Below are positions 57,057-64,000 of a stretch of 64,000 nt of DNA, piece after piece. The notes under the pieces were generated by a model. It did no database searches and was not told where the DNA came from. It saw nothing but the letters and a program-made list of their open reading frames with translations. The stretch is taken from NCBI GenBank assembly GCA_022071955.1, contig JAJVIM010000043.1, forward strand, positions 1-64,000. Reading direction: 5' to 3'. Source of the stretch: Anaerolineae bacterium (GTDB lineage Bacteria > Chloroflexota > Anaerolineae > 4572-78 > J111). Made by a program: the position numbers and the translations under genes. Within the stretch, counting starts at the first letter, position 1, and each line of letters starts with the position of its first letter.

Positions 57057-57962
57057 ATGACCGATCAACTGCAATCCCTCAACCGGCGTTTTGCCCTGGC
57101 CGGCCACCTTCAGTTTAAAGCCGGGCCGGGCGGCCTGGCCGTGGCCGACATCAACAACGAACACGCCGCAGCGACGGTGGTTTTGCCCGGCGCGCACGTG
57201 CTGAGCTTTCAGCCGCGCGGCCAGCGGCCGGTGCTGTGGGCCAGCGCGCACAGCCGCTTTGAAAGCGGCCAGCCCATTCGGGGGGGTATTCCGCTGGTGT
57301 GGCCCTGGTTTGGCGCTCACCCCACCGACCCGGCCAAACCGGCGCACGGTTTTGCCCGCACCTCGCTGTGGGCGGTGAGCGAAACAGCGGTGACCAGCGG
57401 CGGGGCCACCCGCCTGCGGCTGAGTTTGGCCGACAGCGACGAGACCCGCTCGCTGTGGCCGCACCCGTTTCAACTGGAATTTACGGTGACCGTGGGCGTG
57501 GATTTGCAGGTTGAACTGGCCATGCGCAATGTGGGCCAGTCGGCTTTTACCTGCGGCGCGGCGCTGCACAGTTACTTTGCCGTGAGCGATGCCGGCCGCA
57601 TTTCCATTCACGGGCTGGAGGGCGGCGATTATCTGGACAAGGTTGACGGCGGCCGGCGCAAAACCCAGGCCGGCCCGGTGACCATCGCCGCCGAAACCGA
57701 CCGGATTTATCTGGACACCACCGCCGCCTGCGTGATTGACGACCCCGGCTGGGGCCGGCGCATTCGGGTGGCCAAACTCGGCAGCCGCAGCACGGTGGTC
57801 TGGAATCCGTGGGTTGACAAATCGCGGCGCATGGCCGATTTTGGCGATGAGGAATATCCCGGCATGGTCTGCGTTGAAACCGCCAACGCCGCCGATGATG
57901 TGGTCACTGTTGCCCCGGCGGGCGAGCACCGGTTGCAGGCGGTGATTGGAGTGGTGGGCTAA
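57057..57962 (+). CDS. Aldose 1-epimerase-like protein (D-hexose-6-phosphate mutarotase, YeaD type)
   Basis: A 301-residue galactose-mutarotase-like beta-sandwich. Conserved signs are QPIRGGIPLVWPWFGAHP, AHGFARTSLW with the catalytic histidine, LHSYFAVSD with the second histidine and TVVWNPWVDKS near the end. YeaD-type members interconvert the anomers of glucose-6-phosphate. AAGGAG overlapping the previous stop serves as ribosome site, so it is translationally linked to the acyl-CoA ligase although the functions differ. It converges with murI, overlapping at the stops by four bases. Confidence 0.88.
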   Translation: MTDQLQSLNRRFALAGHLQFKAGPGGLAVADINNEHAAATVVLPGAHVLSFQPRGQRPVLWASAHSRFESGQPIRGGIPLVWPWFGAHPTDPAKPAHGFARTSLWAVSETAVTSGGATRLRLSLADSDETRSLWPHPFQLEFTVTVGVDLQVELAMRNVGQSAFTCGAALHSYFAVSDAGRISIHGLEGGDYLDKVDGGRRKTQAGPVTIAAETDRIYLDTTAACVIDDPGWGRRIRVAKLGSRSTVVWNPWVDKSRRMADFGDEEYPGMVCVETANAADDVVTVAPAGEHRLQAVIGVVG

Positions 57963-58840
57963 AATTCCATTGCCACAAGTTCGTCGCCGGCCAACCCCGG
58001 CTGCCAGCGGGCCGGCCGAATTTGAATGTGGGGAGTCTGCGCCGGCAGCAGCCGGCCTACCATCGTTTCAAACGGTTTAACGGGGCTGCTGGTAAAAAAC
58101 AGGTGCCGGGCCGCGCCTTCGCGGCCATTTTGCAGCCGGCGCTGGGCCAGCACCCGGCCGGTTTGGCGGGCCACCGCCGGGGCCGGATCGATGATGGCCA
58201 CATCCGGCCCTAAAATTTGCTCGATGGCCGGCCGCAAAAAGGGATAATGCGTGCAGCCCAGCACCAACTGGTCGATCCCGGCTTCGCGCAGCGGCGACAG
58301 GTGCTGCCGGAGCAGCGCCAGCGTGGCCGGTGAGTCGAGCTGGCCCGCTTCCACTGCCTGAGCCAACCCCCAGCCAATCTGCGGCAAAAGCCGGGCGTTG
58401 TGGCCGTAGGCGTCGGTCAGTTTGGCAAAGAGTTGCCCCTGAAACGTGGCCTGAGTGGCCAGCACGCCAACACGGCCGGTGCGCGTTCTTTCCACGGCCG
58501 GTTTAACCGCCGGCTCCATACCGACAAATGGCACTTCCGGGAAAATTTCTCGCAGGTGCAGCAGGGCCGCCGCCGAGGCGGTGTTGCAGGCAATCACCAC
58601 AATTTTGGCCCCGTGGTGCAGCAAAAAACGGGTAATGCCCTCGCTAAAGGTTTGCACCTCGGCCAGCGAGCGCGAGCCGTAGGGCATGTGAGCCTGATCG
58701 GCCACGTAGAGGGTGTGTTCGTGGGGGAACTGGCGGGCAATTTCCTGCCACACGCTCAACCCGCCCACCCCGGAATCAAACACGCCAATACTGGCCGCCA
58801 GATTTGGCTCACGCTTGCCGGATGGCCTGTAAAAATTCAT
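57959..58840 (-). CDS. murI: Glutamate racemase
   Basis: A 293-residue racemase that makes D-glutamate for peptidoglycan. Both catalytic cysteines are present (VIACNTAS and LGCTHYPF), with GVFDSGVGGLSV at the N-terminus and MPYGSRS. The start at 58840 overlaps the 3' end of the upstream P-loop gene by 32 bases; no internal start before GVFDSG is available, so the overlap looks real. Confidence 0.93.
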   Translation of the reverse strand: MNFYRPSGKREPNLAASIGVFDSGVGGLSVWQEIARQFPHEHTLYVADQAHMPYGSRSLAEVQTFSEGITRFLLHHGAKIVVIACNTASAAALLHLREIFPEVPFVGMEPAVKPAVERTRTGRVGVLATQATFQGQLFAKLTDAYGHNARLLPQIGWGLAQAVEAGQLDSPATLALLRQHLSPLREAGIDQLVLGCTHYPFLRPAIEQILGPDVAIIDPAPAVARQTGRVLAQRRLQNGREGAARHLFFTSSPVKPFETMVGRLLPAQTPHIQIRPARWQPGLAGDELVAMEF

Positions 58841-59432
58841 GGGGGGTCAGGTTTTCACGGTGGTGAAAATAGTAATCCAGAATCACATCGCTGTATTGGC
58901 GGTACAGCTTTTCCCGGAACAGCAAAAAGCGGGGATAGCAGCGTTCAAACGTTTGGGTGTGGGTTTCGCCGGGTTCTATTTGAAACAACCCCTGCCACAG
59001 CACCGGCCGCGGGTTGGCCAGATAGGCTTGCAGCATCTGCTGGTGAATATCGGGCGTGGTAGATAAATGGACCACGGTGGTGTAGCGGCGAAGCCGGGCA
59101 AAAAGTTCTTGGCCAACGTAGATGACGCTGCCGGTAACATCGATCACCACATTGGCGGGCATTTGACCGCTGGCAAGTTTTTGCACAATTTCGGTGAGCA
59201 CTTCAATTTCGTAGCTCAAATATTTGGCGGCGCGTTCCTCGTAGGTAGGCTCGTAGGGAAAACCCATCCATTCGCCCATTTCAAAAACGGTGCTGGTGGC
59301 CTGCCCCAACTCCGCGGCCAGCTTGGCCGAGATCAGGTCATCGCAGCAAATGCGTTCGTAGCCCGTTTCCTCCAGCTTTTCCGACCAGTGTGATTTACCA
59401 ATGCCCGACATGCCGATCAGGGTGATTCGCAT
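58809..59432 (-). CDS. P-loop kinase-like protein (shikimate-kinase-like fold)
   Basis: A 207-residue protein starting MRITLIGMSGIGKSHW, with a Walker A loop (GMSGIGKS) at the extreme N-terminus and VVIDVTGSVIY as probable Walker B. General fold and length resemble shikimate or adenylate kinase-like enzymes, but the shikimate-binding residues are not evident. The ATG at 59432 is preferred to 59477 because it sits right before the P-loop and has GGAG upstream. It overlaps murI. Function unknown. Confidence 0.75.
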   Translation of the reverse strand: MRITLIGMSGIGKSHWSEKLEETGYERICCDDLISAKLAAELGQATSTVFEMGEWMGFPYEPTYEERAAKYLSYEIEVLTEIVQKLASGQMPANVVIDVTGSVIYVGQELFARLRRYTTVVHLSTTPDIHQQMLQAYLANPRPVLWQGLFQIEPGETHTQTFERCYPRFLLFREKLYRQYSDVILDYYFHHRENLTPHEFLQAIRQA

Positions 59433-59548
59433 CAGATTTCTCAACTCCAAAATGAATAGATGTTGTTTTGGGAACAAACGCGCTGGATTTTACACTAATT
59501 TGACCGGTAAAACCAACTGCGGGGCATGCGGGTGGAGGTAAATCTGGC

Positions 59549-62500
59549 TCAGGTAATGAAGCGCCCAATCAACGCCAGAATTTTATCTTCCTCAAACCCT
59601 TCAACCAGGCGGCGAAGTTCCCGGGCAAATGGCCGGTACTGTTCATCCATTTCTTCAAGTTGAGCCGCTTCGCTGCCCAGGCGGGGGAGTTCGCCCTTCA
59701 TGGCCAGATCATACATTTTGCCGAGCGTTGGCGGCGGCGGCGGAATCAGGGTGACCGCTTCCGAGGCGGCGTCGCCGTTGCCGGGCGACGCGGGCTGGCT
59801 GACAATCCAGGTGAGGCCCAAATGAAACTCCAGCAGGGTAAACAACTTTTCAACGGCGATGGGTTTCACCAAAAACGCATCGCAGCCGGCCAGCATGCTG
59901 CGTTTGATGTCTTCCTCAAATGCATTCACCGAGGTGGCAATAATGACAATGTGCGGCGTTGAACGCAGTTCGGGCAGGTGCCGGATGGTTTTTACCGCTT
60001 CCACGCCGGTCATTTTGGGCATGATCAAATCCATAAAAATGACATCGGGCCGCACGGCCAGAGTCTGATAAATGGCTTCCTGGCCGTTTTCAGCCTCAAA
60101 CAGTTCAAAACCCAGCGGCTCCAGCAAATCGACGAGGATGGAACGGTTGAACGGTTCGTCGTCAACTACCAGCACCCGCCGCCGCCGCCCGGAATAGCCC
60201 CGGATTTCGCGCGGGGCCAGCGCCTGGCGCGGTTTATCGATGAGCCACAGCGCCGGAAAGTCCAGCTCCAGCCGAAAGGTGCTGCCCTGCTGTAGCTCGC
60301 TTTCAACGCCGAGTTCGCCGCCCATCGCCTCAACCAGATTTTTGGTAATGGCCAGCCCCAACCCGGCTCCCTCGGCGCGATAAACGCTGTCGGCCACCTG
60401 CTCAAAGGGCAAAAATATCTGTTCCAGTTGATCGGTACTCATGCCGATGCCGGTGTCGGTTACTTCAAAAATAAATTTGCTCATTGCCGGCGCAGCCTTG
60501 TTTTCTGCTGTGGCGGGCAACAGCCCCGCGCTGTCGAGCATGCCCACCCTGAAACGCACTTCGCCGTGATCGGTAAATTTGATGGCATTGCCCAGCAGGT
60601 TGATGAGAATTTGCCGCAGGCGGCGCTCATCGGCCTGAATAATGGGCGGCAGGGGGGTGAGCCGCTCGTAAGTAAAAGCGACGCCGCTTTTTTGCTGGGC
60701 CTTGATTTGGAACATACCAACGATGCCTTCCAAAAACGTGGGCAGGTGAATGTCGGCCGGGTGCAGTTCCATTTTGCCGGCTTCAATTTTAGACAGGTCG
60801 AGGATGTCGTTGATCAGCGTAAGCAGGTGTTCGCCGCTGGTTTGGATAACCCCCACGGCTTTGGCGTGGGCCGGGGCCAGGGTTTCGTCGCGGCTGAGAA
60901 TTTGGGTGTAGCCCAAAATGCCGTTGAGCGGGGTGCGGAGTTCGTGGCTCATGTTGGCCAAAAACTGGCTTTTGGCCCGGTTGGCCGATTCGGCGGCTTC
61001 TTTGGCCCGGGCCAGTTCAACCGTGCGGTGCTGGTAGCGTTCAAACAACGTGGCGTTGGTTAGCGCCACGGCTACCTGGTTGGCCAGCGAGCGCATCAGC
61101 CGGGCGTCGCTGTCGTCAAAGCCGGCCAGCTTGTCTTCCTGCACATCCAGCACGCCCACCACCCGCTTGTTGGCGATGACCGGCACGGCCATTTCCGAGC
61201 GGGTATGCGGCAGCAGCGGGTTGGGCAGCCAATCCTCAGATTGCTGCACGTCGTCAACCTGCACAATTGCGCCGGTGCGGGCGGCGCGGGCCACCAGGCT
61301 TTGGGCTATCAGCGGGATGCTGTAGCCGGCGGCTTTCATTTTTGCTCCGGCTGCGCCGCTGCCGTGGGCCAGATACAGGGTTTCGCGGGATTCGTCCAGC
61401 AGGTAGATGTGGGTGTGGTAAAAGTTGAACTCGTTTTGAATGCGGCGGGTGATGCTTTCCATCAATTCGTCAATATTGAGTTTGCTGGCCAGCCGCTGGT
61501 TGGTTTCTACCAGCGTTTCAAGCTGTTGGGTTTGCCGTTGCAGGCTGCCGATGGTGTCGCGCAGGCGGGTGGTCATAATATTAAAGGTGTTGGCCAGTTG
61601 CCCAATCTCGTCGGCGGATTCCACGGCAGCGTGGGCTTGCAAGTCTCCGCCGGCAATGCGCTCGGCTGCGCCGGTGAGCCGCCGCACCGATCCCACCAGA
61701 TTTTCTTTAAAAACGAATGCCAGGCCAATGCCCAACGCCAGCACCAGCAGCCCGCCGACAAATGATTGAATTTGGGCAGTGCTCAACCCCCGGCGGCCGG
61801 CGTCGAGTTCGGTTTGCAGCCGGGCCTGCTGGTCGCTGGTCATCTGGCTCAGCAGGGCCAGCATGGCTTCGGCCTGCGGGGCGCTTTCGGTGCGAAACAG
61901 GTACAGGTCTTCGTAGGCGCGTTCGCCCTCAACGGCCTCAAAAATTTGAAACGGGATGGTAAACAGGTCTTCGCGGGCCGACGCGATTTTATCGAGCCGC
62001 TGCTGCTGGGCCGCGGTCAGTTGTTCGCGGCGGCGGCGCAGATTTTCCCAGGCGGCAGTGTTGAGCGGCAGGCGAGTCATATAATCGGCTTTAAAACTCA
62101 AATTGCCTACCACGGCGTACCCGGACAGGCTGGTCATCATTGAGTCAAACGAGGTTTGGAAATCGATCATGGTGTTGAGCAGGCCGCTGTTGCCAATAGA
62201 GGGCGGTTGCTGGCGCTGGAGTTCAACCAGCCCGGCCATTTCACCCAGAATGGTTACGCTGAGCGGGCGGGCGTCCTCGCGGTACATGCGCAGGGCCGGC
62301 TGGTTTTTGAGCGGGTTATCGTGCAGCTCAAACAACTGCTCGGAGAGGGTGGTCCATTGGGCAAAAATTGATTTGAGTTCGGCCAGCCGGTGGGCGTTTT
62401 CGGGGTCGGTGGCAGCGGCGGTCAGTCGCTCCATTTCGGCCAGGTTGGCTTCAAAGGTGCGCCGGGCGGCGGCGTAGTCGTCAATATTGGCGGAATCACC

Positions 62501-62734
62501 CAGCACCAGGTAGCCGCGCACGTTGGCCACCATTTGCAGCAGGCTGGTTTGGGCCCGCGCCGAAGCCAGCGCCGCCGGAACCCGCAGCTCGCCGGTTTGG
62601 TTAATGTTTTGGGTGGCCTGATAGCTGCCAATCACGTTGATGGCCACGACCAGCAGGGTGAGGGCGGCCAGCAGCCCAAAGCCCAGGTTGAGCTTCCAGC
62701 CAATGCTGAGTTTGTTGAGCAGGCTAAATTGCAT
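59549..62734 (-). CDS. Hybrid sensor histidine kinase (4-helix sensor, HAMP, GAF, HisKA, HATPase, REC)
   Basis: A 1061-residue membrane kinase. Helices at about 17-37 and 323-343 bracket a 285-residue helical extracytoplasmic sensor like those of chemoreceptors. HAMP (345-397), GAF (420-565), HisKA with H597 in NMSHELRTPLNG, an HATPase domain with N box LINLLGNAIKFTD, DTGIGM and GAGLGLAI, and a receiver with D902 (VIFMDLIMPKMTG) and VKPI follow. A 90-residue helical tail after the receiver has no clear Hpt histidine. It is a likely starting point of a phosphorelay; no cognate regulator is adjacent. The stimulus is unknown. Confidence 0.92.
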   Translation of the reverse strand: MQFSLLNKLSIGWKLNLGFGLLAALTLLVVAINVIGSYQATQNINQTGELRVPAALASARAQTSLLQMVANVRGYLVLGDSANIDDYAAARRTFEANLAEMERLTAAATDPENAHRLAELKSIFAQWTTLSEQLFELHDNPLKNQPALRMYREDARPLSVTILGEMAGLVELQRQQPPSIGNSGLLNTMIDFQTSFDSMMTSLSGYAVVGNLSFKADYMTRLPLNTAAWENLRRRREQLTAAQQQRLDKIASAREDLFTIPFQIFEAVEGERAYEDLYLFRTESAPQAEAMLALLSQMTSDQQARLQTELDAGRRGLSTAQIQSFVGGLLVLALGIGLAFVFKENLVGSVRRLTGAAERIAGGDLQAHAAVESADEIGQLANTFNIMTTRLRDTIGSLQRQTQQLETLVETNQRLASKLNIDELMESITRRIQNEFNFYHTHIYLLDESRETLYLAHGSGAAGAKMKAAGYSIPLIAQSLVARAARTGAIVQVDDVQQSEDWLPNPLLPHTRSEMAVPVIANKRVVGVLDVQEDKLAGFDDSDARLMRSLANQVAVALTNATLFERYQHRTVELARAKEAAESANRAKSQFLANMSHELRTPLNGILGYTQILSRDETLAPAHAKAVGVIQTSGEHLLTLINDILDLSKIEAGKMELHPADIHLPTFLEGIVGMFQIKAQQKSGVAFTYERLTPLPPIIQADERRLRQILINLLGNAIKFTDHGEVRFRVGMLDSAGLLPATAENKAAPAMSKFIFEVTDTGIGMSTDQLEQIFLPFEQVADSVYRAEGAGLGLAITKNLVEAMGGELGVESELQQGSTFRLELDFPALWLIDKPRQALAPREIRGYSGRRRRVLVVDDEPFNRSILVDLLEPLGFELFEAENGQEAIYQTLAVRPDVIFMDLIMPKMTGVEAVKTIRHLPELRSTPHIVIIATSVNAFEEDIKRSMLAGCDAFLVKPIAVEKLFTLLEFHLGLTWIVSQPASPGNGDAASEAVTLIPPPPPTLGKMYDLAMKGELPRLGSEAAQLEEMDEQYRPFARELRRLVEGFEEDKILALIGRFIT

Positions 62735-62748
62735 AGATTACATGCTTG

Positions 62749-62945
62749 CTAATTTTGTAAGTACTCCCCCCTTCCCCCTAACCCCCTTCCCCCGCCGGGG
62801 GAAGGGGGAACTTAAGATTTTTTCGGTATGTTTCTGCCGCTTTGCGGCAGAAACATACCGAAATTACTCTATTTCTCCCCCTCTCCCCCCGCGAAGCGGG
62901 GGGAGAGGGGGCCGGGGGGTGAGGGGGGAGTACTTACCTAATTTT
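62749..62945. mobile_element. 181-bp MITE with 15-bp TIRs and 8-bp target duplication, IS66-like ends
   Basis: The element spans 62757-62937. Its ends are perfect inverted repeats, GTAAGTACTCCCCCC (62757-62771) and its complement (62923-62937). It is flanked on both sides by CTAATTTT (62749-62756 and 62938-62945), an 8-bp target duplication. Ends starting GTAA with 8-bp duplications are typical of IS66-family insertion sequences. It has no coding capacity and contains three perfect hairpins, the longest with a 20-bp stem (62821-62840 / 62844-62863). The right duplication includes the stop codon of the solute-binding-protein gene. Confidence 0.88.
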
Positions 62946-64000
62946 TGTTTGGCTGGCCCAACTGCAGCGAGGCCCGGTAAATTTCGGCCTGCGTGTCTCG
63001 GCCCAGCCGGTCCGTCAACTCTTCAAAATCGAGAACGGTTTCGCGCAGCGCTTCGGCCGGGCTGAGCTGGCCCCGCGCCGCTTCGCCCAAATGAATATCC
63101 AGCGCGGTCAGGTAGCCAAACGTGCCGGGAATGCGCAGATAGGGGATTTGCAGCGGGTTGGTGAAATTTTCAAAATAAGCGCTGGTGTAATCGCGAACAT
63201 CCTGTTCGTTCCAGCCGGCGGCCAGATAATCCTCAATGTTGGCCGTGCCTGCCGGCGGCAGGTAGTGGCTGTAGCGGCCGGGGTCTACGCCATCCCAGCC
63301 GCGGGCGGCGTAAATCAGCGATTTTTGGCGGGTGGCCAGCAGCGCCAGCAGGTAGTAGGTGGCCTCCGGCGCGTCGGCGAAGCGGGAAATCACCCCGGCC
63401 CACGAGCCGCCGGAGGTGTTGCCCACTTTGTTGGGGGTATCGGTTTGTTCCCACCGGCCGGCGGCGGTGTTGTAATATTCCATTGTGCCCGGCAGCGGCG
63501 CGGTGCCGATTTTACCTTTGACCAGGCTGCCTTCCTGTTGGGCCAACGCACCGAGATCGCCAAAAGTAAAGGTGAGGGCGGCCTCGCCCCGCAAAAAGTG
63601 GTCCCAGCTTTGGCCCAGGTTCCAATCGAGCATTTCTTTGGGGCCAAATTTTACCAGATCGACCATTGTGCCCAGCGCGCGCACGTGGCCGGGGCTATCG
63701 AGCAGGGGTTTCATGGTATCGGGGTCAAACCAGTAGAGATTGGGGTTGTGCGGGCCAATCACAAAGGGCGCGGAAAAAGAGATAAAATGGAACATGCCCT
63801 GCTCGCCCACGGCCAGGTGCATGGTCAGGCCGTCGTCCGGCTGACCGTCGCCGTTCAGGTCTTTGCCGTCAAAATATTCGGCCACATCCCGAAACTGCGC
63901 CCACGTTTGCGGTACAGCCAGCGGGTAACCGTATTGCTGCTCAAATGCGGCCCGGTGGCCCGGATCGGTCAGCAAGTCGCGGCGGTAATACATTACCTGT
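62938..64000 (-). CDS. ABC transporter solute-binding protein, family 1 (5' truncated)
   Basis: The frame continues past base 64000 (codons for Gln and Val precede MYYRRDLL), so the N-terminus with signal peptide is outside the window; about 353 residues are visible. The text MYYRRDLLTDPG ... PQTWAQFRDVAEYF is the standard middle of family-1 sugar-binding proteins. DGKDLNGDGQPDDG is a dockerin-like calcium-binding loop often inserted in these. The stop codon TAG (minus strand) lies inside the target duplication of the MITE. No permease is visible on this side. Confidence 0.88.
   Translation of the reverse strand, partial: QVMYYRRDLLTDPGHRAAFEQQYGYPLAVPQTWAQFRDVAEYFDGKDLNGDGQPDDGLTMHLAVGEQGMFHFISFSAPFVIGPHNPNLYWFDPDTMKPLLDSPGHVRALGTMVDLVKFGPKEMLDWNLGQSWDHFLRGEAALTFTFGDLGALAQQEGSLVKGKIGTAPLPGTMEYYNTAAGRWEQTDTPNKVGNTSGGSWAGVISRFADAPEATYYLLALLATRQKSLIYAARGWDGVDPGRYSHYLPPAGTANIEDYLAAGWNEQDVRDYTSAYFENFTNPLQIPYLRIPGTFGYLTALDIHLGEAARGQLSPAEALRETVLDFEELTDRLGRDTQAEIYRASLQLGQPNKN

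Noticed and set aside
1..64000. Search by eye for tRNA, rRNA, IS transposase, toxin-antitoxin and phage genes.
   Set aside because: None recognised. Small tRNAs could be missed without a covariance search.

Overview
The window looks like a chromosomal segment of a Chloroflexota bacterium (Anaerolineae/Caldilineae-like), probably from a GC-rich environmental genome. I infer this from the gene content, not from a marker gene: several ABC sugar systems whose lipoproteins carry Ala/Pro/Glu-rich linkers, secreted proteins with Thr/Pro linker repeats of the VTSTPTPEN type, a bacterial PHAX RNA-binding-domain protein, and dispersed palindromic intergenic repeats. No rRNA, tRNA, CRISPR array, phage gene or intact IS transposase was recognised.

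Layout. 1-2269 (+): CorC/HlyC protein (5' truncated), cytidine deaminase, RecO. 2298-5495 (-): cupin, then a MoxR ATPase / VWA protein / methyltransferase operon with overlapping ends. 5742-13536 (-): a polyol or ketose operon of GntR regulator, solute-binding lipoprotein, two MalFG-type permeases, zinc alcohol dehydrogenase, xylulokinase-like kinase and class I aldolase, with no ATPase subunit. 13978-22562 (+): an electron-transfer operon of diheme b-type membrane protein, 18-heme cytochrome c, 2[4Fe-4S] ferredoxin, FAD/NAD oxidoreductase, a 28-heme cytochrome built on ten exact-period 120-bp repeats, and a linker/beta-propeller surface protein. 22559-23404 (-): unknown membrane protein.

23576-37267 (-) is the most unusual part: RpiR regulator, MtnA-like aldose-1-phosphate isomerase, MtnK-like kinase, DhaK, DhaL, a LsrB/RhaS-type ABC importer with two permeases, beta-hydroxyacid dehydrogenase, FGGY kinase and a RuBisCO-like protein (RLP). 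A second operon, 38169-44220 (-), adds a GntR regulator, a xylose-isomerase-like TIM barrel, a PfkB kinase, a two-subunit transketolase and a DXR-II/DRL-like SAF-domain oxidoreductase. Together they read as import, phosphorylation, isomerisation and C-C cleavage of an unusual pentose, branched or tetrose sugar (or sugar acid). The substrate cannot be read from sequence. An apiose/apionate-like route and a methylthioribose/5-deoxypentose route each explain part of the gene set.

44534-64000: small membrane protein, HEAT-repeat protein and P-type H+-ATPase (+); GH63-like glucosidase and glycogen-debranching-like enzyme (-); M23 peptidase/beta-propeller protein, acetoacetyl-CoA synthetase and aldose-1-epimerase-like protein (+); glutamate racemase, P-loop kinase-like protein, hybrid histidine kinase and a truncated solute-binding protein (-).

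Non-coding structure is rich. There is a 181-bp non-coding element with 15-bp terminal inverted repeats and 8-bp target duplications (IS66-like MITE), a family of palindromic repeats whose tails supply the ribosome-binding sites of downstream genes, good sigma70-type promoters with operator-like palindromes before all three sugar regulators, and near-perfect Shine-Dalgarno sequences about 90 nt upstream of both complete solute-binding-protein genes.
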